Source: Zygnema cylindricum
Lineage: Eukaryota; Streptophyta; Zygnematophyceae; Zygnematales; Zygnemataceae
Assembly (NCBI GenBank): GCA_037447655.1
Contig: JBBHKE010000918.1
Location: 1-49,318 of the forward strand
Direction of reading: 5' to 3'
Length of the DNA stretch: 49,318 nt
The position numbers and the translations under genes were made by a program. The first letter of the stretch is position 1. Each line of letters starts with the position of its first letter. Under the pieces are notes generated by a model, which was not told where the DNA came from, ran no database searches, and saw nothing but the letters and a program-made list of their open reading frames with translations. Positions 11,880 to 25,300 of this stretch are shown here, piece by piece.

Positions 11880-12150
11880 CTATCCGTGACTTTTCCCACG
11901 TTTGTGATTGGCTGCGTGACTCCTAGGGAGAGCTGTTTTTTTTGCCGTCGCCGTAATTTCTGTTTTTCCGTCGCCGTAACTTTCGCGATTCTTCCGACGT
12001 TCGCGAATGGTGGCGTGAGTGCCAAGCAGTCAGTTTTATTTTTCCGTACAATCAGTTTAATTTTGTGCCGCCGCCGGTTTTCAGATTGTGATTGGCTGAG
12101 TGAGTACTACGCAGTAATTTGTTTTTTGGCGCGCAATCAGTTTAGTTGTT
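11880..12150 (+). promoter_or_regulatory. CCAAT-bearing triplicated repeat, candidate promoter region
   Basis: Three diverged copies of a roughly 100-base unit carry GTGATTGGCTG (a CCAAT box on the minus strand) or GCGAATGGTGG, then GCGTGAGT, then T-rich and GCCGTCGCCG stretches. The GC content is higher than in the flanks. It lies about 1.5 kb upstream of the plus-strand exons at 13615-14628 and could be their promoter, but no transcription start or first exon was identified. Confidence 0.35.
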
Positions 12151-12359
12151 TTTGCCCGTAGCACATGCAATGTCCAATGCACATGCATATATATAAAATT
12201 ATAAATGTACAAATACATATACATGCATACATGTATATATACATATATACATATACATATATTTGTTTTAGGAACCAACTATTGATAAGTATACGTATTG
12301 GGAGGAAAAAATTTAGAAATTAAAATCCTGTTGTCCAAGAAAGAGTAATTATATAGAAA

Positions 12360-13440
12360 GTAAGTACAGAGAGAGCGAGAGGGACAAAAAGAAATGAAGA
12401 GGAGAGGGAGAGGAAGGAGGTAAGGAGAGAGAAGAGGGTAGGCTTGGAAATTGGGAAGAGGGAGGTAGAGAAGGAAATGTAAAGGGGAGGGAGGGGAGGG
12501 AGGAGAGGAAGGCATGATGGAGAGAGAGAAGTGAATGAGGGAGACAAAGAAATGTACAGCGGAGGCAAGGGGGAAGGGGAAAAAGGAGAGAAAGAGAAGA
12601 TTAGTATGCGTGTCTATTCTTTTGTCTTTTCTACAACTTAATTATTTTGTTCTCTTGTCTAGACAATATCGGTTACTTCTATTCGGTTTCACTTTTTCTA
12701 GTTCAATGCCTAGCAATAGAACCTAATATTAGGGTTTATAGATCCTTAAATAATTCCTCTAAAAGCGCTTTTTTTAGGGTTAGCGCTTTATTTTTTTACA
12801 ATCCACAGTAATTAATATTGTGAGACTTCGTCTTTGTATAAATAGATCTCTTCACAACAAGAGAAATCCCAAAAAAAAAAAACATTTGTCAAATTATCAA
12901 ATAAATTGAGAAGCGACATAATCTCCTGTGTTTTTCATCATGGCTTCAAACAGTCCTCCAATAGTGGAGAGAGAGGGAGGGGAAATGTGAAGGAGAGAGA
13001 AGGGAGAAAGAAATTTGAACTCTTTCAGTAATGGAGAGAGAGGGAGGGAAAATGTGGAAGGGAGAGGAGGGAGAGAGAAATTCAAACACTCTTTCAATAA
13101 TGGAGAGAGGGGGGGGAGGGAAAATGTAAAAGGGTGAAGAGGAAGAGGGAAATGTAGTGGGGAGACGGGGAAAATCAAGGAGATGGAGGGAGGGGAGGGA
13201 ACGGAAGAGGGAAGGAGGGGAGGAGGGAGAGAGAAAGAATAGGAGAGGGAAGGCAAGGGAGGTGTAGGGAGAGAAATAGAACGCAAAGGGAAGGAAAGCG
13301 AGAGAAGGGAGGGGGGAAGGAGGGAGGGAGAGAAAGACGAGAGAAAGTACAGCGAGAGAGTGAGAGAGCGAGAGAGAGACAGAAAGAGGGGAGTCAGGAA
13401 AGGAGAAGGAGAGAGAAAGAGGGAGAGGGAAAGGGGGAAA
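12360..13440 (+). repeat. GA-rich low-complexity DNA with a triplicated 67-69 base unit
   Basis: Purine tracts of the GGGAGA/GGGAGG type fill 12360-12600 and 12960-13440. Within the second block a unit containing TTTCAGTAATGGAGAGAG recurs at about 12950, 13020 and 13090. On the minus strand each copy reads as a pyrimidine tract followed by an AG and then a GTTTGAA-like exon-start sequence; the last copy leads into a short open frame (FEAMMKNTGDYVASQFI) that stops near 12897. Confidence 0.6.
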
Positions 13441-13614
13441 GGGGCCTTTAGGCTCAATTGTTTACTGCTGCTCTTTTGTTAGGTTTTTCATGATGGCAGA
13501 GATCGAAAACTTTTACTGACGATATGTACAATAAGGACTATGTGCAATGAGATTGCTACCACGTATCTAAAGTAAAATTTCTTTGTGTGTCTCATATACT
13601 GGGTTTGTTTGCAG

Positions 13615-14628
13615 AATCGGGAAAGGTCGCAAAGGCACAACAATCAATTGCTTCTCAACGTCAGGCTATTGCTACCGTTTTTAGTGATAGGTATGCTCTA
13701 CGGTCTATTAATTAGGGGGGTTTTTTCCGTTTATGACCCAACTGCCTTGCAGTGTTCAAATAACCGTTAATTGAAACATCAAGTTACATTGATGGGAAAA
13801 TTGTCTCTTCTGGGCTCTGGTTTTGGGATGCGACCATCTGGGCCGATATCTTATTTGTAGGGTTTTTAAGTGTAACATTTCCATATATAATGGCCTGCAA
13901 AGCCGAAATGCTTTGTTGTTTTATGCCGTAGATGTTATGATCTATAATTGTGTTGTATCCAACACAGGATTGAAAACTTGATGTTATTCACCGGTTTATA
14001 TCCATTTTAATGCTAAAATACTGTGCTCAGGCTACAGAACCAGAGCCAAGTGAAAGCTTTGTTAAAAGCGCCGAAGGGAAAGTAATCGCTTTCATTTTAA
14101 TGCAGATTCGGGGCAAGAGGACAGAAGGCGCCATCAGCTTATCAGCAACTGGGACTCTTTGGACCCGGCCTCCAAAGGAACTTGACGCCCTCTCTTCCCT
14201 CCGCTTCCCCTTCCTTTTTCCCCAGTGTCCCTCCAACGGCAGGAATATCAGTTACTACAACAAGTGGACAGGTCCTTCAACCAATGAGACCAGATGGCAT
14301 GCAACCTTATGGGAACTTACCTTCCCACTTCCATTCTGATACTTATTTTTCCGGATTTCCGACTGAAAGATTGCAAACCGTACTTTCGTCGCCTTCATCG
14401 GTACAATGGCAGTCTGCCCCATCCACGACAACGCAAACCTTAGACGTGAATGATAACCGGACCAGCGTTTTGCAACAAATTTCTGATTTAAACAAACAGA
14501 CACCTGTCCGGTCTTCTTTAGCTGGGAAAATCATTCAATTTGGTGGGCAATTGTATCGATTACGTCCAGTTGAAGCTGGGAATCAAATCGGAGGACCTGG
14601 GAATCAAATCGCGTCTCATACAAATTGA
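13615..14628 (+). CDS. 3' exons of an unrecognised gene
   Basis: Three exons join with matching phases: 13615-13690 (acceptor TTTGCAG, donor AG|GTATGC), 14031-14081 (acceptor GCTCAG, donor AA|GTAATC) and 14106-14628, ending in TGA. The 25-nt last intron given by those ends is too short to be trusted, so the junction between exons two and three may need revising, although the phases agree. The N-terminal part is helical and basic (AQQSIASQRQAIATVFSDR, VKALLKAPKG). The rest is low in charge and rich in S, P, T, Q and G, ending in a compact hydrophobic segment (LAGKIIQFGGQLYRLRPVE). Upstream exons must lie in or before the GA-rich block but were not found. I do not recognise the family; a nuclear or scaffold protein is possible but unproven. 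Confidence 0.6.
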
Positions 14629-15040
14629 CCGTTGTTGAAACAAGCAGTTGGAATGGTTGAGATAGGTTAAGGTAAATGAGTTAAATCCGTGTAAAAGCGT
14701 TAAAGGCGTTCTAAGTTCATGTTTTTTAGTCGGTTAAGTCGTGAGGAGATCAACTTTCTGTTTTTCCAATAATGATATGTTTTCGAGATTGAGAATTACA
14801 TAAGCACGAAAAAAATGAATCCTGACGTTTGTTGTAGCATTTTTAGAATACTGTTTCAATTGTCACGAGCATCTCGTCTTGAAGTGTTAAATCCATATCT
14901 AAGCCCTTTAGTTTTTGATCCAGAGAGATTTCCTAAAGAGCTTTTCAGTTAGTTCCTAGTGAAATTTCGTGGTCAGGATAGTTTATCCCCTTTGACTTGT
15001 ACCATGTGGCAGCTTGCTTGCTTGAAAAGAAAGTATTTTG

Positions 15041-15092
15041 CCGAGTTTCCAAGTTATTTGCCGAGTTTCCAAGTTATTTGCCGAGTTCTGGA
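15041..15092 (+). repeat. 20-base tandem repeat, about 2.6 copies
   Basis: The unit GCCGAGTTTCCAAGTTATTT is repeated directly twice and followed by a partial copy ending GCCGAGTTCTGG. Confidence 0.85.
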
Positions 15093-16354
15093 AACCTTTT
15101 TACGAATTTGTAAAGCTTGGTTGAGGATTTCTTGTTGCTTTGTCGCCTTGCAAAGTTAGGTTTTGCATACGTTCTAGGTGATTGTCTTTCTGTTTAAAAC
15201 AAATATGGAGGCGACAAGCTATGTTTTCTACATCAGCTGTCGTTAATTGCTATTTGTAACAGTACATAATAGTTGGCTTCTTGGTAGAGATGAAACTTCT
15301 TAAATGATCTTTACCATCTTCAGATTGGCACCGATAATGCCTTGCTCAACATTTTGTGAACTTTGTTATCTCATGATAGTCATGCTTGTATTTCTCTCCT
15401 ATGTCAGGTGGTCTAACATGCTGGATGAGCAGCCTTGCTTAAATTTTTACTTTTTGCTGGTGGAAATATCGGCACGTTTCAGCATCTCAGCTACTAATAA
15501 GAGAACCTTTTACCAACCTTTGTAATCGTGACATATGGAGTTGCACAATGGACATGCCAGAGAAAGGTGGTAATTCAGATTTCTGTCTACTTTCTTTAAC
15601 CCCGTTTGTTTGAACAAACCTGCCATATAGATGCATAGCAGATATTAGTGAAGTCCCAGAATCATACTCAATCCAAGGAATTACAACCTTAAAATCAACA
15701 AGAATATAGGACATTCTTGCTCACATCAGTTGAATCTGACTCTGCACTTAGTGGCTCTAACTATTGTCTTAAAAACTGCTCAAAATATATATATTTATTC
15801 TTTTTACCCTTCCAAGCATCAATAAAAGTACTTAAATTTCAAATCAGTTGCAAACATGCATGTCAGATAAAAAAACCAAAGACAGAAATAATCGGCAAGT
15901 AAAAAAGATTGCTGAAAGTCATTCAAAGATACAAAGACAGGCCATCCTTATTAAATAATTAACCGTGACAAAAAAGCTCCCTACGGAAACTTTCCTACCT
16001 TCTTTCTAACTCAACGCAAGTGGCGACTAAATCTACTATCACAGGTTGGATAGACTCTAACAAAGCAAACCTCCAGAAACCGCAAAGCCGAAAGCCCAAA
16101 ACTCACTTATGATTTTGCGGTACTACTCACAAAGTCATCTACTGCAAGAATGGTCCTCCACGCTAAATTCACAATGTTAGATTTCACAAAGCCACTGTCA
16201 GCTACTGCAAGATCGATCCTGCAACGCTAAAACTAAAACTAAAACCAAAACCAAAACCAAAACCTTGCCTAAAAACCATTTCAACAAGGGTTTTCAGACG
16301 TCTGGTATAAAATAAAAGAAAAAATAAGCTGTTTGACAATTGTTTGTGTGTGCA
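15093..16354. other. Spacer between convergent genes
   Basis: Holds the presumed 3' flanks of the plus-strand gene ending at 14628 and the minus-strand kinase ending at 16355. Near 16128-16232 a roughly 45-base stretch containing CTACTGCAAG and CCACGCTAAA / CAACGCTAAA is duplicated, followed by an (AAACCA)n run at 16230-16262. No gene is seen. Confidence 0.4.
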
Positions 16355-19300
16355 TTAGGATGAGAAGAGTGTCATTGGGCTCGAAGGGTTTGGAAGTCTT
16401 TTTTCAGCCGCTAATCGAAGGAGGTCCTGGAGCTTGCTTGAGTTCAGTGGTTTGGGGATATAGGCATCCATACCAGCAGCAATACATTTCTGACCGTCTC
16501 CCATCATAGCGTGTGCAGTCATCTGCAATTTTTAAGGTACTCCAGTTAAACCTTATTCCTTTTTACCCATCTGTTAAAGGTTACAAAAAGAAAGATGTCT
16601 AGACTAACATCCATAAGAGGGGCACTGTTTCCTTCTCTCTATTTTTAGTTGCAAATTTAAAAGGTTAACAACAAGATTTACAAACCGACGGCCAAGACTC
16701 GAAGGGGCAGAAAATTGACAAGCAGGTAATAAAAAAAAGTATAAAAGACCCAAACATTCTCAATGCATTTCTTTCTAACAGCCTCCCATCATTTCAGCAG
16801 TCATTTCTGCAATTCTCAAATGCACCGCGAATCATTATTAGCGTAAAGCAGCACTGCGAAAACTATTTTAGTGTCAATTACTGTATTTCTAGTCCAAATG
16901 ACGTAGACGGTTGTGAAAAGCAAAAAGAATTAGCATTGAGACAAAACAGTTAATACCAATAACATTATTTTGCGTGAGCAGCAAATTGGAACTAAAATAA
17001 TGTTATTAACGTTAATAGAGATTCACAGAATACTCTGGTTAATTTGCCCGAATTGTTCAAGTTCAGGTATTGGATTACTGAACAGTTTTTGCAAATTTAA
17101 ACAATTGCAAAAACAGCCGGAAATGCTATGTGTGGTATATACCCGGAATGGTCATACAACAAGTAGATACTACACGGTAATCACATTAAGTGTTCCCAAT
17201 TGCTTTTACAAAGTATAATAATGCCTAACGACTGACCAAACATTAAACTGCATAAAGAGGGGACATCTTTCTACACTTTTCCATCTACACAACTGAAAAT
17301 CTTGAGGTTACACCATATAAATGAAACATGAGGAAACCTTTACATGAACAAAAGCAATTCAGAAAACAAACAAACGTAAACTCCTGGAAAAGCAAAAAGG
17401 ATTGTTGATTGTCCAAATAAATGACTGAATGTCATCTGTTGAGCTCAAAACACAAAGGTAATTTTTACAGATTCTCACCGCTACAATTGGAGTTCTCCTT
17501 CCCTCCTCATTTTCCAACTCACGAATCTTCTCGGTAGCTTCCAAACCATCCATAACTGGCATTTGGACCTGCATAGAACCGTCAACCAAACAGGTTCTAA
17601 ACCCTTCAATAACTTTCGAAGGACTTTTCAAAGAACCAGAGTTATGCTAAGTCATACAAAACCTTAGACCATATCTCCACAACAAACAACAAGGACGACC
17701 TTTCAAAAATCGAAGTCGTTCAACTCATACAAAACCTTAAACACCATACGACTACAACACACAGCGTTATATTCCGCCTAATGCATTTGCTTGACCTGGA
17801 GGAAGTACCGAGTTATCTAAGTTGAAGAAATGAGACTAGGCAAATTTAAGAATAAAGAGCTGAAATAAGATGTGCAGGAAAATTTGAGGCTATGGATAGT
17901 CTAGGCCAAGGAAAAACTAAATCAGATTGTCTTGGCATCTGATATGATTATCACATTAGATAATATCATTATGTCAATACAATTTTTTATCATAATCATT
18001 ATTCATGATTATGATCATGTTCATGACCATGGCCATTGCAGTTGCCATGACCATTACCATTAACATTACTATTGCCATTATCATTATCAGTATCATTTTA
18101 TGAAAAGAAGCAACCCACATCCATGAGAATAAGGTCAAAGCTCTCCATAATAAACCAAAAGCTAGAATATAATTATCAGAGAAGCAGCTCACATCCATGA
18201 GAATGAGGTCAAAGCTCTCGAGCTTATGCTTCTCCACAGCTTCGGCGCCTGTGGAAGCGAGAACAGTTGAGTGTCCCCATTTATGCAACAAAGTGAGAGC
18301 CACACGCTGGTTAATAACATTGTCCTCTGCGACCAAAATATGCAGCTTTCGACATTTATCTCCAACGGAAGGTAGAGGAGATACGTTTTGTGTCTGCAAA
18401 ACACAAACGAAGATGTTCAAAAGCAGTTAGAACAAGGTTTCCCACCTTGTCTTGAAAGTATTGAAGGTTAAACAAGGTTCTAAACTTTCCACATTTGAAC
18501 CCATCTGAACAATCTCCCCGTTGACAAAGAACGGAAGGATAAGAGGGAGGGGACAAAGAGAAACCTTACCTCTCCTGGTCCATCCCCAAGTTGGAGAGCA
18601 TGACGAATTGCTCTTAACAAAAGTAACCGTTTCACAGGCTTCTGCAGAAAAACCTCCACTCCCAGTTCCGTACTCCTGTTTTTCACCACATAACCGAGAA
18701 AAATATTGTATTTTGTACCTCAATGGGTAAAACCATCTGTTGTCCAAAGCGTGATAGAAAGGAAAAAAAAGATGACGACCTTCATAAACAAGAGATGAGC
18801 ATTTCTATGAACAATAAGCATGACAAAAGCTAAGAAACAGTGAAGAAACCTGCAGTAAAACAAAACTAGCAACAAAAATTACGCTATAGCCTAAACACTA
18901 TGGAAAAAGTGGGCCCACGTAACCTCCAACATTAGCCAAAGCTAATTTGTTAAAAAAATGAACCTCTTTCTACCTATGATCTTAATCAGGTAAGTTGACA
19001 TAAGTGAGGTTAGCAACCAGAATGTCTACAATTTAGTACAATTCAAAACTGAGAGATCGAGAGGAGACACTTTTCATAAGAATACAACTGAATGGAATTC
19101 CTTTGTTCTCTTAACACAGAAACTGAATGATTACTGAGTACAGCACACTGCCTATTGCTATTAAAGCTAATCACTTGAGCGAGTGTTGTTTTGACCTAAA
19201 ATCATAAAATTAGCCACGTCGCAAAACTAAATTTAGTGAAGTTAAATATAAAAAAAGTGTTACCACTAACAATTCACGAACTCTAATAGTGATGGGCGGT

Positions 19301-22300
19301 GTACATAACTGGCTCACAGAAAAAATGTCACCAAACAATTTACCAACTCAAAGTATGTAACCGAAAAGTAACAAGAGCCTAATACCCATTTCAAGGAAAA
19401 TCCCTTTAAAGATCCACTCATGCAGTAGATACAACAAATGTTTGCAATGGGGCAAGGTTCAGTACTCACTTGCTGACATCAGACGCCAGAGATGACGTCA
19501 GCAGCAAAACAGGTAACGACCAACCGGGCTCCATTCGAAGACCGGGGGATCCATATGACTTAGTCCTGACCAATGGTCGCAATTCGTCTTCCTTCTGACT
19601 TTCCATAACCCATCCTCCCCTCTTTCCTGGCGATTTTTCTTGCTCAGGTGATGGCCATGGGGGCGGAGGTGGAACAGTTGAACCCTCACTCTGTAAACTG
19701 TTTATATTATTACCTACTCTTCTTTCAGCCTCACCCCCTCCTTTTGCTTGAGCCTGTGTTTGGGCAAGCGCCTGTCCAATATTTCCCATGTCCCTAAACT
19801 TTACAGGTAACTCGAGCTCTACCTCCGACGGTGGTAAATCCACCATTTCCAGTCCTATCCCATCGTCCTGCATGACTTTGTTTTTAGTAGTTGGATTGCT
19901 GCGCGTTCGAGTGAGTAATCGAGGTCTCTGTTGTAAAAGCCTAAGTATTTCCGTACATCCCAAACTCCCAGGGCGGTCCATGGGAAGATGCAAATCTAAA
20001 AGCATAAGCTGAAAAGGTTGACCTAAATCTGCCGCAATTTCCATTTTTGCGACCGACTCTTGTCCATTCTCAGCCTCCTCTACGTTAAGCCCCCATCTCT
20101 GCATATCCAACAAAGCCATAAACACGTAATTGAACATTATCCTCTTCATTCTGTCAAATAAAGGCAGAGTATTTATGAAAACGCACAAGCAACCGACTAA
20201 CTAACCAACCTCAAATACTTGTCCAATAAATTTGAGACACAAGTGTCTACATTGTCCTTGCTTTTTTGTCCAATGTTCTTCAGTAGGAGCACATACCCAT
20301 ACTTATATTGACAACTCACTTCAAAACAATGGCTACAACTCCCACCGTAACCAGAAAAAATAGCCAGAAGACCTCCATTCCAAGAACTGGCACTAGGATA
20401 ACATTATCATGCAATGTCCACTCCATCAGACTCAAGCTCGTTTCACTAATCATTTTCAATTCGTCAGAAATTGAACTTTTAGTCACCGACATTTACGGCG
20501 TTTGGACTCGCTTCTCCAATGTTTTCAAAAAAATCAGGCTTCTGAGTACCAAGAGGAAAATGACTAATGTACACTTTTGGCCTTCCATAAAATAGAATAA
20601 AATATTTTTGGCCCATTGAACTAATAATGTGATGCATTTATTATTTTTCAGACTTTAACACACACCGATTGATTCAGAAGGTTACCTCGAGAAGGTTGCG
20701 AAGAATGGAGCGACTAGTTGCACTCGCGTCAACCACGAGAGTTCTCACATTTCGAAGAGAAACCATAGCAGAAGGCATCATTATCCCTTTTGGTGAAGGT
20801 TGACCAGGTGGAAGTAAAAGACGAGCCGTGAAAGAGAAAGTTGATCCAACTCCCTCATCAGAATCGACCCACATTCGTCCTCCCATCGCATTTGCCAATT
20901 TGGAGGAAATAACCAAACCAAGACCTGTGCCTCCATATACACTGAACCGTCTCGGCACAAAGTTGCCAAATTTTCAGCATAAGAAACCAGACGAAGGTTT
21001 GGGCAAAAAATTGTAGTCCACAGAGACGAATACAGTAAAGCGTTTTATACACAGCTGGATGAGCTTTCAAGTAAAAAATTCACCAAAAAATTATAGTTTT
21101 GAGACTAAGACCTTACTAGAAAGAAGCTAAAGAGCAAGTAAAAAACTGCAGTTGTAATAAGAACCCCAAAAGAAACACCAATTGAGGCAGCTTGCAAGAA
21201 ATGCCTGTTGGCAGTTAAACAGAGGAAGGACCATAACAACAATGTCTAAAGAAAGGCAATTTACGATGTAATTCCGACAACAACAATAACAAACAACATA
21301 GCAACATAACATTAGTGTGGAAGTTTGCCACAAAGGAAAACGCTAAGGATGAGTCTCATTTCAATGTGTATATAACAACAGCCAGTGTCTTTGCCAAGAA
21401 GTATTTCTAAAGAAGTGTCAAAAGTAAAACCAGCACATCTGTTTGGTCCCGGATCCTCAACCCTTAATGCTGATTTCAAAAACTTAAAACTCTAACAAGC
21501 TTAATATGTTAAAGCTAGACAATGATGACAGTTACTGTACATAAAAAGGTGAATGATAATAGTCACATTAAACAAAAAAGTGAATCACGACAGTCAAACA
21601 AAAAGTGAATAATGACAGTCACATCGGCCTCAAAAATAGGGACATACCGAGTTGTCGACGCTTCTACTTGAGAAAACGCCTGAAAAAGGAGCGACTGTTT
21701 GCTCTTTGGGATCCCAATACCTGCAAAACCCCATACATTTCTACACTAATTTCAAGCATTCCTACATCAATTCAATCAGCGAACAATTATACAGGACATT
21801 TATAAACATTCAAAAACATGACACAAGAATCCAGCAACTCTAAAACTTAAAGCAAGATTCAATCCCAAAAGAAAAAAAAATATATACTTTTTATGAATCC
21901 AATCTCTTTCACTTTCGAAAAACACAGGACATGAACAAGGAAGCCTCGATTTTCATAAACATGCCAGGATCATAATGGAATGTCCACTTTTATGCAGAAA
22001 AGATATAGGGCACCTGTGTCAGTCACACAAAAGAGGAGCTCCAAAATTCCACTCTCAACCATTCCTCTAGTAGTTGCCGACAACACCACCTGACCCTTTT
22101 CTGTAAACTTGATGCTATTCCCTGCCAAAAAAAAGAGAGCGCAATAAACTCATTCCCGTCAGAATATAGGAGCCTTCTCAACAGAAGAACAAGGAAAATA
22201 AATATACAAGATATACACGTTTTCTTGAAAGCTGGGTGTTCCACGAATACAATGCGAGAAACTCATACATCTCGCATATTGCGAACCACTAATTAGCCCA

Positions 22301-25300
22301 CCAGCATGCAACAAATTTCCATTTCAGAAAATCAAACAAACATGCCAACAGTTGTTGCCAGGAATTCTCACCAATCAAGTTGATAAAAATCTGAAACAGA
22401 CGTCCGGGGTCTCCCACGAGAACTTCTGGAATAGCATCAGAAGTTCGACAGACTAATTCTATTCCTTTCTTGTGAGCACGAGCCGCTAAAACGGAAATAG
22501 CATGTTCCATCTGTAGTTAAAAAAACAGGAAAACATGACCATCATATTATTTTTTTGCACAAAAAGACAAACAACAAAGTCGAAACAAAATTTACGAAAA
22601 CAAAAGCAGGCAAAGCTGAAAGTGCTTTATCGTTTTCGTACGTAAATAGTTGACCTACAACTGAAACAAATCTTATAGAGCATTTGACTACTTAATTGTT
22701 TACAGCCGTTTTTATCAGGTTTAATGTAAAAGCTAAAAATACCCAATATAGAACAAAAATGAACCCAGGCTAGGTGAGAGCTTTGTCAAAAATGACAAGG
22801 CAAAAACATCTTTCTGGGACCTGCCTATCCATCATAATAACTGAAACCACTGAAAGTGCTTAGAAAATGACAAGGAACTGCTTCTTGACACTAAAAGTGA
22901 CAGTCAAAAGGTGATTAAATAGGGAAAGGTAGGACATCAGGAGCTGTTCCTACCTGGTCATGTAAAGAAAATTCAATGCTCTCCATGTCCAGTTTCCCTG
23001 CCTCAATTTTACTAAAATCGAGGATGTCAGTGATGAGTCGTAAAAGGTGCTTTGCTGAAAATAAAGACTGCATATAACATATCAACAACAAGAGTTTTAA
23101 TAAATGAATAAGAGAAAAAAACTTGGAACAAAAAATTGTAAGCAAAAGCCCTTCCCCTTCTTCCCATCAAAGCTCACAGTCACCTTATCTTGAAAAAATC
23201 ACCACCAGATAGCTTTATGATCCTTTCGAGACAAAATAACTAAAGTTGCTATATACTAAAAGCACCAGATAACATAATATTGTTTGAGACTAAATATAGG
23301 TACGTACTGGTTCGAGATAATCTTGCTCTTCAGGAGTGGTAGCCCTTTTGAGACAGAGTTGTTCTTATCTCGTGAACACTTTTAACATTACAATGCTTTG
23401 AGAGTTATCTCATGACTCTATAACATAATAATGCTTTGAGACTAAATAACTAACTTTAATTGATACATACCAGTTCGAGGTATTCCTGTTGCTCAGGAGT
23501 GGTAGCGGTGTCGAGACAGAGTTCGGTGCAATTGATTACTCCGTTCAGTGGTGTTCTAATCTCATGGCTCATATTTGCAAGCCATTCTGACTTCATACGA
23601 TCTGCTGCAACCGCTGCATTTCTAGCCACTTCAAGATCTGCTTCAATTTTCTTTCGTTCCTGAACCTCTGACGCTAAAACCTCATTGGCGCGACCAAGTT
23701 CACGTGTACGCTCAAGCACCTGAGCAAGGTTTTTTTAGGGCATTTTTTAGGGTTTTCCAAAAAAATTAGGGTTTTTTAGGTGACTGGTTGCACACTTGAA
23801 CAACATGCAGATCCAGTGAATGTTATCTTCAACTTTTTCCAAAATTAACTTTTAATGGACCTGCTTGTGTTCTGTACATTACATGTTGTTCCTGATCAAG
23901 AAAAACTTCCTTTAAATGGGAAAGATGCACAGCTTCAAGAAAACAATCAGCTGCAGATAAAAACTACTGGACTGTCTGAGACCCGTATAAGTGTATAATT
24001 AAGTGAAAGAAGGTCCAATAATTTTTTGGTGTTTAAAAGTTTAAAGACAGAACATACGACCAATTAAGATAGAACCTCCTGAACAAAAACTATTGATTTT
24101 CACGATGAACTGAAAAGCGTTGTAATTATGTTCAATGCCATCGAACCGTAGTAGCTTAAAGCGCGATCTGAGCTAACAAAATAAAATGGTAGTTAGGAAA
24201 AATGTGTTTACCTTCGCTTCCAATGTGATGTAGGCCACAGAAAGCTGGTCGGCCATGGAATTGAACGTGTGTCTTAATGAGTCTATTTCATCCTCCCAAA
24301 GACGATGTCTTCGGTTTCCACGGGCGTCCATGTCTCCTCTTGCAAGAGCTCCGGCAATTTTACCAAGTTCAACAATTGGACCAGTAAATATCTGCAAAAT
24401 ACAAAAACCCATCCAATTTACAACTCGTAGAGATGTTACCGAACTTTATCAAAGTTTTGCCTTGTTCATAAAATTTGTACCGTGTTTTTAGTAATTGTAC
24501 GTATGACTCACCCTAAAACTGTAATTCCCCCTCAACATGAGGGAATAAACTTCTCTTCTGTGATTACTCTATCACATTTCTCAACAATTTGGATATCCAT
24601 AAACTGATTGTACATTAGAAGGAGCATGGTACTTTAAAACCACCAAGCCATCCATCTTTGACGCATTATCTCACTCATATAAAGCTTATTCCTTTGAAAT
24701 TGGTCCAACATTTCAAAATTTCCTCGAATCACAGGAACCGGACAGAAACATCCTCCAACCAGTCTGTTCCTCAACTAAAACAGCTAAATAGAAAGTAAAA
24801 GGGGAAAGAAAATCTTACATGAGCGAGCGCCCATGAGGCCAGTAGACCAACAAGAAGAACACAAACTATGGCAATAATGATGACGGTTTGAAGGTCATTG
24901 ACTGGTCGATAAGCTTCGACCACATCTTCTTGCGCTGATAAGCCTGTAATAATAATAATAAAAAAAAAAAACCACTTTATAATATTCCATAAGGTTCTGG
25001 TCTGTCCTAAAAGCAATCTCATTCGATAAGTTCAAATATCCGAACACTTAGCCACCTCTCATCAACTAATCATTAGTTTACTGGTAATAAGTCATAAAGA
25101 GTTCATCATTGTCATCTGAAACGGGTATCATTCAGCAACGACAGAACGTAGAAACTTACCAGTGCCCAGATGCAAGATTCGGCCTTAACTACGCGACCAT
25201 GGAAAGAAAAAAGAGAAAAAAAGGGGGAAAGTAGTCTGGACCCACCCCAATTCCGATAACCGACAGGAATAAACGCAGCTGCGACCCGAATTCCCCGAAA

